The translations under genes and the position numbers were made by a program. Shown piece after piece: positions 39,195 through 48,547 of a stretch of DNA of 60,417 bases. The notes beneath the pieces were generated by a model. The model was not told where the DNA came from, did not search any database, and saw only the letters and a list, made by a program, of their open reading frames with translations. Where the stretch lies: assembly GCA_026647215.1 (NCBI GenBank), contig JAPKHC010000046.1, positions 1 through 60,417 on the forward strand, read 5' to 3'. Within the stretch, counting starts at the first letter, position 1. The number at the start of each line of letters is the position of its first letter. The stretch is from F1-120-MAGs118 sp013360535. Lineage in GTDB: Bacteria; Planctomycetota; UBA1135; GCA-002686595.

Positions 39195-39518
39195 ACGTTC
39201 CTCCCGCCTGCCCCGCGACTTCGCCCCCTCCACCCCACGCGCCGATGCTACCAGCGCCCTCCCGCCACCCTCTCCCGCTCGCCGCACTCGATCCCCCGCC
39301 CCCGGGGGGCCGCCTCCTCCCACTCCCAACTCCGTGGACCAAAGTGGGGAATTGTCAGACCGAGCGGCGCTCGCGGGTTCGCTTTCTGGATCGTCGGCGC
39401 AGTTTCCGTGTTTCCTCCATTGACCACTTTCGAAGGGGCGCGCTACGGTCCGTCGCGAAGGAGATTTGCCACCTTGGGACGCCGGCCCCCTCCCCGCCGT
39501 GATCGTCGCAAGGCGCAC
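39195..39518. promoter_or_regulatory. Divergent promoter region, WYL gene and four-gene operon
   Basis: I see no gene here. A TTGACC hexamer (near 39420) could be a -35 element for the plus-strand operon. CCAAAGTGG (near 39338) and CCACTTT (near 39424) form a spaced inverted repeat. Neither is strong enough to call more firmly. Confidence 0.3.
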
Positions 39519-40208
39519 GTGGAGCCCCCCTCCACGGAGCGCCCTGAGCTCGCGTTCGATCCTGACGCTCAGCGCATCGCTGAGACCCACCTCGATGCTC
39601 CGACGCCTTCGCGGCGCTGGAACCCGCGTGGCGCGCGCCCGTCGGGACGAGAACTGCTGCACCAGATCTGTGACGGTGACCCGTTGCAGCTGGAACCCGC
39701 GGCCTTGGCGCGCATCCACGAGCTCGCGCTGCTCGTCGAGCCGTACCACGTCACCTCCAAGGCCGCCGCCCGAGCCGCCTTCGAGCTCGCGCGCGATCGC
39801 AAGATCGAGACGGCTCCGGAACGCGTGCCCGAATGGATCGAGCGCGCGGTCGACGAGGAAGAGGAGGACCAGCGCACCCAGAACCAGAACGGCATCCCCA
39901 CCATGCCGGGCGAGTTCCTGCGTGCGCTCGCCCAGCGGCTCGGGATGGAGGTGGGCCTGATCGTCGAAGCCTCGATCCTCTTCAATCGACTGCCGCTGAC
40001 CGTTCGCCGCGTCTTCTTCGGCGCGATCCTGCGCGGCGAGTCGTTCCAGCAGATGTCCGTCGCGGGCTTCGGATCCGCCGACGTCCTCGAGCGCCGCCTG
40101 CGCTGCGCTCTCGCGACCATCTCCGCGCTGTGCCTTCCCGAGCTCCACCCCGACGATCTCGACCCTCCCGAGCTCGTCCGCGTTCGGAGGCGCTACGACG
40201 ATGACTGA
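39519..40208 (+). CDS. Sigma-like/HTH protein heading an unknown operon
   Basis: GTG 39519, with CAAGG upstream, gives 229 residues; other starts are possible. The first 50 residues are Pro/Glu-rich. A helical middle (LLHQICDGDPLQLEPAALARI, then AARAAFELARDRKIETAPER) is followed by acidic EEEEDQRTQNQNG. The C-terminal 90 residues (AQRLGMEVGLIVEASILFNR, LPLTVRRVFFGAILRGESFQ and what follows) look like a region-4 helix-turn-helix preceded by a short spacer. It may act as a sigma-like or DNA-binding regulator of this operon. Its stop overlaps the next ATG (ATGACTGA), so the two proteins are made together. Confidence 0.6.
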   Translation: MEPPSTERPELAFDPDAQRIAETHLDAPTPSRRWNPRGARPSGRELLHQICDGDPLQLEPAALARIHELALLVEPYHVTSKAAARAAFELARDRKIETAPERVPEWIERAVDEEEEDQRTQNQNGIPTMPGEFLRALAQRLGMEVGLIVEASILFNRLPLTVRRVFFGAILRGESFQQMSVAGFGSADVLERRLRCALATISALCLPELHPDDLDPPELVRVRRRYDDD

Positions 40209-41124
40209 GCTCGCCGTCCTCAACCCCGAGATCGAAGGCCTGCTGCGCGAGATCGCCGCCGACCCCACCTCCACCCTCCTCCGCCTCCCCCCTTCCGGCC
40301 TGCGCCGCTCCCGCCGCCTCGGCGAACTCCCCGACCGCGCCGGCACCACCGGCCTGAACCTCGCTGAACGCGAACTCCTCCGCCGCTGGCGCGAAGAAGT
40401 CGCGTACCTGCTGCTGGTGGCTTGCTTCCGGACCCTAGTCTCCACGAGCCGTTACGCGCATAGGATCTCCACAATCGGAGATGCACATAAAATGAATCCC
40501 GAGCGTGGTGAGCTGAGGACGCGAGTTGCCGAGAATTGCGCCGAGGCGGTCCTCTGCCCGAATCTTCGAGATGGTATTGACCTTCTTCAGCAGCTCTCGA
40601 ACTGCGAAACTCGACACTCGCCGAGCGTTTTTAACCTTGCCTCTGCGGCTGCGAGACTTGCACCGGTCGAGATGGCCAGCTGCTACGCCGCGCTACACCT
40701 CATTTTGGAGTCGAACGCGACCGCTGGAATTCGAATGATGTCGAACCGGTCTTTCAACAGTCTAATGGCAAGGCGTATGGCGGCGGTTAATACGGCCTAT
40801 GGCCATGAGCGCCTCGGAGCGCTTCGTGCTGCGCTGGACTCCGTGAATGGAGGCGACTGGCCGGCCGGAAGCGAGGCTGTTCGTTCCGTGAGTGGGTTAG
40901 TGCTCTCTGCCCAGGTTGGCGATGCTGTTAGTCTACGCCGGTGGGTTGATTCGCTATCATCCCTCGCGCCTAGCGTGACGACTATTAAGAAAATCATAAA
41001 GAAGATTGAGGGACGGCGACGTGCAGGCGAGTGGCGTCCGACGGACGGAGCGACCGGTCGTTTGCGCGCTTTTCTCGGCGGAGGCCGCCCGGACTGGATG
41101 GAGCTGGCAAATGCGTTCGCCTAG
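40201..41124 (+). CDS. Protein of unknown function spanning a composition switch, 307 aa
   Basis: ATG 40201 overlaps the upstream stop. The first 70 residues are written in very GC-rich codons (48 of 60 bases G or C at 40261-40320), the rest in much less GC-rich codons (33 of 60 at 40681-40740), with no break in the frame. The protein is helical and soluble, with LNLAERELLRRWREEVAYLL, LRDGIDLLQQLSNCE, ASCYAALHLILESNATAG and LARRMAAVNTAYGHERL-like helices, and ends in GGGRPDWMELANAFA. No family is recognised. It shares its 3' end with the start of the next small gene. Confidence 0.6.
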   Translation: MTELAVLNPEIEGLLREIAADPTSTLLRLPPSGLRRSRRLGELPDRAGTTGLNLAERELLRRWREEVAYLLLVACFRTLVSTSRYAHRISTIGDAHKMNPERGELRTRVAENCAEAVLCPNLRDGIDLLQQLSNCETRHSPSVFNLASAAARLAPVEMASCYAALHLILESNATAGIRMMSNRSFNSLMARRMAAVNTAYGHERLGALRAALDSVNGGDWPAGSEAVRSVSGLVLSAQVGDAVSLRRWVDSLSSLAPSVTTIKKIIKKIEGRRRAGEWRPTDGATGRLRAFLGGGRPDWMELANAFA

Positions 41125-41290
41125 TCTGATCCGTGCCGTGCTTCTTATCATGATTGCCCTCCCGCCCGCTTCGGGAGCGCAAGGGGCGGCGGGCAGCAAT
41201 CAAATCGGAGGCGAGGTCGGGCCGCCCAAGGTGAGAGCTCGGAGCACAGCCGATTCAGCAGGTCCGCCTAGCGGCATTCCGCTTCCATGA
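41111..41290 (+). CDS. Small exported or anchored peptide, 59 aa
   Basis: ATG 41111, inside the end of the previous gene and 5-9 bases after a GGAGCTGG sequence, starts a peptide with a signal-like segment (RSPSLIRAVLLIMIALPPASGAQG) and a short polar tail. Its TGA overlaps the ATG of the large gene after it. The tight overlaps on both sides support its being real, though it could be a leader without separate function. Base composition is that of the low-GC tract. Confidence 0.45.
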   Translation: MRSPSLIRAVLLIMIALPPASGAQGAAGSNQIGGEVGPPKVRARSTADSAGPPSGIPLP

Positions 41291-44200
41291 AGCGAGTAGC
41301 CGGATTTTACCTGGCCGGGCTTGTCATACTTACTTGCTTAGCCTTGTTCATCAAGGAGCGGTTTGAAGATGTCGCAACCCATCCGAGAGACCCCCGTGAG
41401 CCAGGCGTTGTCCGGGAGGCGCGCACTCCTGGGTCCGGCGAAGTTCAGCAGGTAGAGTCAATTGACCAAAGGGCGGCTGTACCGGAATCGCGCCGAATTC
41501 GAATCCTCGACGGTAACGGCACCCCGGTTGTGGGGGCGAACGTGCAACTTCTAATTCGGTCCGTTCCGAGCGCGCCGGACGCCGCAATCTCGGGCTCTGG
41601 TGGATCGACCGATCGGCTTGCCAATGTCGAGCAGCTCAGATCCGACGATTTCGGATACGTCTCTCTCGATTTCAGTGCTCCTGATTCCTTTCCTCAGGGC
41701 TGGGTAGTTGTCGCAGCCCCGGGGTTCGAGATCGGGGTCGCTCCGATAGCAGCCCCCGTCGATGGTGGAGTATGCACCATCCACTTGCGCCCACAATCCC
41801 TTGAAGTGGCGGTCTTCGAACCCGGAGATCAACCGAGTCTGAATGCAGATGTTCAAATTGCTCGTAGCCTTTGGCTCCGAGAGGGTTCGGAGCGATTTGA
41901 GGTCCCAATCAGTTTCAGTTACCAGACCGGAGTGGATGGTATTGTCCGGTTGCCATACGGCGAAGGTTGGGCAGTGCAAGCACAGAAATCGAATCTGAGT
42001 TCTATTCAGGTCCAAGTTCACGGTCAGGATAGGATCAATCTCACGCTTCAGGCGACATTCTTCCTGCGTTTCAACAAAATCGGCGCCGACTTCCTGTCTG
42101 AACAGCTTCGTTATCAGGTCTGTGCGCTAATTGGCGCTGCGACAGTGGTGGTGGGGGCCGGCAGCGTGAGCTCCAACCAGCAAAGTGTGACAGTTGCAGT
42201 TCCGCTCACCGGCGCTCCTCGTTACTTGGTCTTCTGTGCAGGTCACCAGTCTTCGAGTCGACCCGTTGACGTTCAAATGCCGGAAGCCGGGCGCACGTAC
42301 GAAGTGCCGATAACGCTGGGCGGCAGCAGAAAATGGACGACGAAGGTCGTTGACGGTGCTGGACGCCCGGTGTCAAACGCGGAGGTGCGGTGTTGCTGGC
42401 TCGACCGAGATGGGGTGTCGAGATGGATCAGCACGACTTCCGACGATAACGGTATGGCTGGTTTCGCCTCCCTGCCAGATTCCGCGGTTTGGTTCGTTGC
42501 GACGAAGCCCGGGTACTTCCAACGCTACTCTGTAGATGAGTGGACTCAGTATCCCCGTGAGCAGGAAACACTCATCACACTTGAAAGTTCACAAGAGTTG
42601 ATCGGGCATGTCGACGGCCTAAGGGCGCCTTCGAAGGGCTTCTGCATTTGGTACGCGCCGGAAGGCTCCGGCTGGACGGCTGAGTATTTCGACGGCGCGA
42701 CCGATGGCGACTTCAAGCTGGTCGGAGTGCCTACTGGCAGTGTCGAGTTGATTGCCGTTGCTTCCGACGGAATCCAATCTGAGATTGTTCGCGGGACAGT
42801 CCCGCAGCCTCAGGGTCAGACTCTCCGCCTCGGGCTTGCGGGAAGTACGGGGCCTGGTCGCTGTGTCGTTGTTGATGCCGACACCGGACTCCCAGTCGAG
42901 GGAGTCGAGGCGGAGTTGTTGGTTCAAGCGGGTGGGAGCGTCATCGGAGGATCCGGATCGAAATGGAGGGGAGGTCCCCAAGGGGTTGTCGAGGTCCCCG
43001 CGATGTGCGTGGGTACTTCTCGAATTCGGATCGACGCTCCTGGGTATGAGAGCGTGACGGTTAGCGGATACGGCGTTGAAGGACTTGATGTTGATTTTGG
43101 GCAGGTTCGACTGCGCCGGGTTGGGGCGTTGCTCGTGCGGATTATCCCGGATGGCCCGCTACGACTTGATTGGTGTTCCATTGCGATTTACGGCTCGATG
43201 GCGATGCCGCGTACGCTATTTTCCAATGATGGTACTGTGGAGTATCCGGCCGTGTCGAGCGGATCCCTCAGGATCGAGATTCTGCGAGCGGATGCCATTG
43301 AAGAAGTCGTGCAACTTGAACTCCCTTACACCGAGCGTGGGACTGTCGACATCCCGATCTCCGTGCAGCAGGAGATGGCTGTCCTCCTTTCACCTTCTTT
43401 AACGCTTCGGGCGTCTGGTGCGGAATTCATCTACAACAGCCCAGAGGGGTGGCTGCGCCGCACGTTCGCACCCTCGAACGGGAAATCACGTATCAATGTC
43501 CCCGTTAGTCCCCAGTTGGTGGAGGAAATCGAAATTCAGGCGGAGGACATGAGCCGACTTGTTCGAAGGCAGGTTACAGCAGACGAGCGCAGTTCCGCAC
43601 TGGTGACCATTGAGGAGTGCGAGGCGTGTCTCATACGGGTATTGGGGCCCAATCGTGTTCCTGCATCGGGGGCCTCGGTGCTAGTACGCCGACCCGGCGG
43701 GGATGATCGACGCATCATCGATTCGCGAACCGACGACGACGGGATGGCGAGGTTTCGTGGTCTGGGCTGGGACCAGGTCGACGTGCTCGTTTTTCATCCG
43801 CAGATTGGGGTGAGGCCGAGTGAGAGGGTGGATCTGAAGGAGCTGGCGGGGAGGACGTTGGAGCTGGAGTTGAACCCGGTTGGGCGCGCGAGGGTGGCGG
43901 TGAAGGATAGGGAGGTGGCCATCGCGGGGGTGCAGGTCAGGTTCCTGGATCCGAAGTACAACGCCGGGCGGGCGATGACGGACGAGGAAGGCGTGGCGTG
44001 GTCGTTGCCGTTGCAGGAGGGGAAGTATCGGGCGGAGGTGGGGCAGTCGGGGTACTGGCCGGCGGTGCTCGACTTCGAGTGTGACAAGGAGGAGGTCTGG
44101 ACGACGCTGCAGGTGCGGCGGACGGGCGGGCTGGACCTCGAGATCCAGAGCGCGAGCGCGAGGGATCCCCGGAGTTTCCTCATCGAGCTGCGCAGCAAGG

Positions 44201-44412
44201 AATTCGAAACGCCTGTGAGCACTTGGCTGGGCGCCGGCAAGGTGGTGTCGCCGCAGGGCGGAAGGCCGGACAAGGATGGACGGCTCGAGATCTATGGACT
44301 GCCCAACGGCGAGTACGCGTGGACCGCGATCTTGGATGGGGCCGGAGTGATGGCCGGCGAAATCGAGGTCGGGCCGCACACGGTCAACAAGAAGAAGCTC
44401 TTCCTGCCCTGA
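41287..44412 (+). CDS. Large carboxypeptidase-regulatory-like membrane-anchored protein, 1041 aa
   Basis: ATG 41287 is followed by an N-terminal membrane anchor (VAGFYLAGLVILTCLALFI). The rest is predicted to face the outside and is built of many beta-sandwich units of carboxypeptidase-regulatory/transthyretin-like type. Each has an RILDGNGTPVVGANVQLLIR-like entry and a TDDDGMARFRGLG-like turn: RVVDGAGRPVSNAEVRC, DDNGMAGFASLP, VVDADTGLPVEGVEAELL and TDEEGVAWSLPLQEGKYRAEV. No enzyme domain is visible. The first four-fifths (to about 43.79 kb) is in lower-GC codons and the remainder in host-like GC-rich codons, again without a break. It is the last gene of the overlapping operon from 39519. Confidence 0.78.
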   Translation: MKRVAGFYLAGLVILTCLALFIKERFEDVATHPRDPREPGVVREARTPGSGEVQQVESIDQRAAVPESRRIRILDGNGTPVVGANVQLLIRSVPSAPDAAISGSGGSTDRLANVEQLRSDDFGYVSLDFSAPDSFPQGWVVVAAPGFEIGVAPIAAPVDGGVCTIHLRPQSLEVAVFEPGDQPSLNADVQIARSLWLREGSERFEVPISFSYQTGVDGIVRLPYGEGWAVQAQKSNLSSIQVQVHGQDRINLTLQATFFLRFNKIGADFLSEQLRYQVCALIGAATVVVGAGSVSSNQQSVTVAVPLTGAPRYLVFCAGHQSSSRPVDVQMPEAGRTYEVPITLGGSRKWTTKVVDGAGRPVSNAEVRCCWLDRDGVSRWISTTSDDNGMAGFASLPDSAVWFVATKPGYFQRYSVDEWTQYPREQETLITLESSQELIGHVDGLRAPSKGFCIWYAPEGSGWTAEYFDGATDGDFKLVGVPTGSVELIAVASDGIQSEIVRGTVPQPQGQTLRLGLAGSTGPGRCVVVDADTGLPVEGVEAELLVQAGGSVIGGSGSKWRGGPQGVVEVPAMCVGTSRIRIDAPGYESVTVSGYGVEGLDVDFGQVRLRRVGALLVRIIPDGPLRLDWCSIAIYGSMAMPRTLFSNDGTVEYPAVSSGSLRIEILRADAIEEVVQLELPYTERGTVDIPISVQQEMAVLLSPSLTLRASGAEFIYNSPEGWLRRTFAPSNGKSRINVPVSPQLVEEIEIQAEDMSRLVRRQVTADERSSALVTIEECEACLIRVLGPNRVPASGASVLVRRPGGDDRRIIDSRTDDDGMARFRGLGWDQVDVLVFHPQIGVRPSERVDLKELAGRTLELELNPVGRARVAVKDREVAIAGVQVRFLDPKYNAGRAMTDEEGVAWSLPLQEGKYRAEVGQSGYWPAVLDFECDKEEVWTTLQVRRTGGLDLEIQSASARDPRSFLIELRSKEFETPVSTWLGAGKVVSPQGGRPDKDGRLEIYGLPNGEYAWTAILDGAGVMAGEIEVGPHTVNKKKLFLP

Positions 44413-44519
44413 AGGTGAGCGGTCACCAGACGTGCCCTCCCTCGGCGGCGGACAGGGACGACCTGAAGGGCGAGCGAGCCTGCGGTCAGTAGCGAGGATC
44501 GGGGCGCTCCAGCACGCGA

Positions 44520-45721
44520 TCAGAGCTCCGCGAGGAGGTGGGCGAGGGAGGTGTCGAGCCAGCGCAGGGGGGAACGGCGCGAGAGGTAGCCCATGTGGCC
44601 GCCGTGGCGCTCGGCGTGGAGCTGCGTGCACGGGGAGAGGGGCGCGCTGAGCAGCGGAGCGGCGTCGACGAGCGGGTCGTCGAGGGACGTGAGGATCACG
44701 GTCGGGACGCGGATGCGGGCGAGGTGGGGGAGGCTCGAGCAGCGCTCGTAGTACTCGGCGGCGGAGGCGAAGCCGGAGGCGGGCGCGGTGAAGCGGTCGT
44801 CGAGGTCGCGCAGGGTCGTGAAGGGGCCGATGGGCGCGGTCGGGTGCAGGCCGGAGCGTGCGAGGAGGGCGATGTCGCGGCGCAGGCGGGCGACGAAGCG
44901 CAGCTCGTAGAGGCGGTTGAAACCGCGGTGGGTGCGGTCGGCGGCGGAGGCGAGGTCGACGGGCGGGTGGATGGCGAGCACGGCCTCGCAGGGAACGGGG
45001 GCGGGTGTCCACGCGGGGGCCGGGCGAAACGGCGGCGAGGTTGCGAGCGCGGACGCGGAGGCGGGGTGGAGCGGCGACGACGGGGAGCCACTCGACGTTG
45101 GCGCGCGCGGCTCGGCGGGCGTCGGGGCAATCCGCAAGTCGGGCGTGGGTGCGACGGGAACCGTGGGCGAGTCGACAGGGGGCGTCGAAGGGCCAAGGAC
45201 CGTTGGAAGCGGCAGCGATGGCTGCGGCGTGACGCCGGCGGCGAGCAGCAGCGCGAGGTTGCCGGAGAGCGAGAAGCCGACGAGCACGCGGCGCAGGTGC
45301 GGGTCCTGCGCGCGGCTGAGCTCGAGCACGGCCCGCAGGTCGGCGACGGAGCCGGAGTGGTAGGGGCGGCGCGCGAGGCCGCGGCCGGAACCGGCGTTGC
45401 GCAGGTTGACGGCCCAGACGTGGTGGCCGAGGCGTTGCGCGACGAGCGCGGTGCGGCGCATGTAGTCGGAGTCGGCGTCGCCGGAGAGGCCGTGGACGAG
45501 CACGACGCGGGTGTCGCTCGTGCCCGCGAGCGCGTGGAGCGCGAGGCGGTCGCCGTCGGCGAGCTCGACTTCGAAGCGGGGCGCCCGCGAGAGGGGCGGT
45601 GCGTCGCTCGGGAGCATGTGACCCGCGAGCGTCTGCAGCTGGCCGCCGCGCGCCCACCACGGCGGCTCGCACGGCGGGAGGGACGCCGCAGGCGCGGGGC
45701 GCCGGTTCGCGGGCGCGGCGC

Positions 45722-45725
<4 letters not shown>
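44520..45725 (-). CDS. YheT-like alpha/beta hydrolase with low-complexity insertion
   Basis: GTG 45725 overlaps the SEC-C gene stop (GTGA). The protein has the YheT/ABHD1-3 pattern: LPPCEPPWWARGGQLQTLAGH, RVVLVHGLSGDADSDYMR and the nucleophile elbow VGFSLSGNLAL (Ser152). CEAVLAIHPPVDLASAADRT comes next, then the catalytic Asp in LTSLDDPLVD and His in ERHGGHMGYLS. Between strand 5 and the lid, residues about 165-245 are an insertion composed mostly of Pro, Ser, Thr and Ala that no relative I know has. The reaction is probably ester or lipid hydrolysis in the cytoplasm (family inference). Total length 401 versus about 330 for the family, the difference being that insertion. Confidence 0.85.
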
Positions 45726-46210
<485 letters not shown>

Positions 46211-46380
46211 GCGCGCCCAGTGTAGCGGCGTGCGAGCGGTGCCCCCTCAACGAGGAGCGGGCGGCGCGGCTCCATGTTCCACGCCACCCGCCGAAGCTTC
46301 GCGGCGAGGAGGACCGGAGGGTTGTCGTCTCCCCGCCGGGTGGAGCCGCTCGCCGCGAGCTCCTGTTCACGAGGCCGCTC

Positions 46381-46773
46381 TCAGTGGCACGGCCCTTCGC
46401 CGAAGGCGAGGCGGTGCAGCTCGCGCAGCACGGCCGTGCGTGTGTGTCCGATCAGCCGACCGCTCAGCTGGCTCGGCTCCGTCGCGTTGGCCCAGCACGT
46501 CGCGCAGGCGCGGCCGAAGCTCTCCTCGCTCGGCTTCACGGGCTGGCCGCAGCCGTTGCAGGTGCAGTGCTCGCGGCAGGCGGCGCACACGAACCGCTCG
46601 ATGCGCTCGGGGCGGAAGTTGCGGTGGCAGCAGGCGCAGTAGCCGGCGATGCGGCGCAGCTCGCTCTCGATCGGCTCGTGCACGCGCCGCAGCGAGCGCA
46701 GCAGGTCCTGCTCGACCGCACTCCGCAACACCCAGCCCTTGCCCCGCACGATCGCGCCGCTGCCCTGAGTCAT
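46381..46773 (-). CDS. Cys-rich zinc-ribbon protein, 130 aa
   Basis: ATG 46773 follows a GGAGG at suitable spacing. A basic helical N-terminus (LRSAVEQDLLRSLRRVHEPI) leads to a densely packed zinc region: CACCHRNFRPERIERFVCAA, then CREHCTCNGCG, and finally CATCW, about nine cysteines and one histidine in 45 residues, enough for two or three metal sites. A helical tail LIGHTRTAVLRELHRLAFG follows. The pattern is like a double zinc ribbon of the kind that mediates nucleic-acid or protein contacts. No named family is recognised. Confidence 0.72.
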   Translation of the reverse strand: MTQGSGAIVRGKGWVLRSAVEQDLLRSLRRVHEPIESELRRIAGYCACCHRNFRPERIERFVCAACREHCTCNGCGQPVKPSEESFGRACATCWANATEPSQLSGRLIGHTRTAVLRELHRLAFGEGPCH

Positions 46774-46900
46774 CTTCGTACCTCCGATTCCAGCATGGCG
46801 CGCCCCCGCCGATGCCGCGCGGGCCGCAGTGCGCAGCCCGAACCCGCACAAGAGCGCGTGCGTGCGTACGGCTGCGCCGCGAGTGGGGTCGCGGACGGGT

Positions 46901-48447
46901 TCAGCCGGGCGTCACCTGCCGCAGGATCTCCTCGGCGACCTGGGCGGGGTTGTAGCCGCGCGGCAGGCACACGAACGGCTTGCCGTGCGCTTGCGCGAGA
47001 TGGCGCAGCTCGCCGAAGGAGTGCGACGACCAGCGGATGAGCAGCAGCACGAGCTCCGTCTGCGGGCGCACGACCGAAGCGCGGAAGCTCTCGAGCGGCT
47101 CGTGCTCCCGCGACGTGATCCACTCGAGGTCGTCGAGCTCGAAGGCGTCGATCAGGGCCTGCCGCGAGAGCGGGCGGTTCGCGCCGCCGATGATCACGGC
47201 GCGCTTGCCCGCGAGCCACGCACGCACGCGCTCCATCGCCGGCGTGCGCTCGCGCGCGGCCCGCGTGGAGGGAGCGCCGGAGCTGTCCTGTTCCATGAGC
47301 GCGAGCGCGCGGTCGATCTCGTCGACGACCCGCTGCCAGGAAGCGGGCGCCTCGAGCTCCAGCGGTCGCGCCTCGACGAGCGGGGCGAGCACCTCGCGCA
47401 GGCCCGGATCCGAGGCGCGCAGCCCGAGCTCGAGCAGCTCGCCGACCGTCGCGAACACGCGCCGCCAGTCGTCGACGCACAGCTCCTCGGCTCCGTCGTC
47501 GCGCAGCGTGTTGCGAATCCGCTTGGCGTGGTATTCGAGCCTTCGGCGCAGCTGGAGCTTCGCCGCGCGACGCTCGCGCGCGGTCCGCAGGCCGTCCTCG
47601 AAGGCCGCGAAGCGCCGACCGCGCTCGTCCCACGTGGTCGGATCCGCGGGATCGTCGAGGCGCATGTGGCGCTGGACGTAGACCCGCAGCGTCGACGTGC
47701 GCTCCTGCAGCCAGCGGAAGGTCTCTTCCTGATCGCCGTCGAAGGGAAGCTCGTGCGCGCGCAACACGCTGCGCAGCGCGGACTGCGCCTCCGCGACGAG
47801 CGTGAGCGTGCTCTCGCGCGTCTCGCTCTCGTCCCACTCCGTTTCCTCGAGCGCGGCGGCGATCTCGAGCGAGTGGGCCAGATTGTCGAAGGCCGCGGCG
47901 ATGTCTCCCATGTCGCCGTCGGTGGGCAGCTCGATGTCGCGCGAGAGCATCCACAACGGCACGCCGCCGAGCGCCTGCGCGCGGCGCACGAGCTCCTCGG
48001 TGCGCTGGCGGCGCGCGGCGGCTCCTTCGGTCGTTCCACTTTCGGCGGCACGACGCTCGACGGCCCAGCGGCAGCTCTCGGCTTTCAGTCGCAGGCGCGG
48101 AGCGAGCGCGGCCGGAGACAGGATCGAGCGCGGCACGCTGGGCGGGAGCTGGGACTCGAAGCGCGGCTTCCACGCGTCGCGCAGGCGCTCGGCGGCCTGT
48201 TCGTGCGCGACGAGTTCACGTCCCGCGAGCGGCGGCGCGGGCGCGAGCGGCTGCTCCAGCGCCGCAGCTTGCGGCGCGGCGGCGTCGGGGCCGGCGGTGC
48301 CGCGGCGAGCTCGGCGGCGCTCGCCAGTTCGGACAGCCACGCGCCCAGCTGCGCCAGCGAACGCCGGACCGCCGGCGAATTCGTGGCCGCCAGTTCGAGC
48401 GCACGGCGCAGCTCGGCCCAGTCGTCCTCTTTCAATTCCGCGGTCAT
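46901..48447 (-). CDS. DUF2325-like protein, apparent frameshift near its 5' end
   Basis: The C-terminal 90 residues have the DUF2325 pattern: KRAVIIGGANRPLSRQALID, VVRPQTELVLLLIRWSSHSF and AHGKPFVCLPRGYNPAQVAE, a Rossmann-like domain. The middle is long and helical. The natural start appears to be ATG 48447, which has AAGGAG upstream and reads MTAELKEDDWAELRRALELA in good protein sequence for about 60 codons. The reading frame then changes, near 48270-48290 in a GCCGCCGCG run, to the one that reads LEQPLAPAPPLAGRELVAHE through to the end. One base gained or lost explains it. A read through from GTG 48451 in the second frame gives an implausible Arg-rich start. The function is unknown. Confidence 0.7.
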
Positions 48448-48547
48448 GCACGCTCTCCTTTCACGAGAATCGGGTCCGAGTCCCCTCGCTCCTCGGACCC
48501 TTGCAACCCACAACCGCGGACATTGGATGTCCGCGGTGACGAAAAAT

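Noticed and set aside
40400..40440. Third contig junction at the GC drop
   Set aside because: Both genes crossing the GC edges stay open and coherent, which an accidental join would rarely preserve twice.
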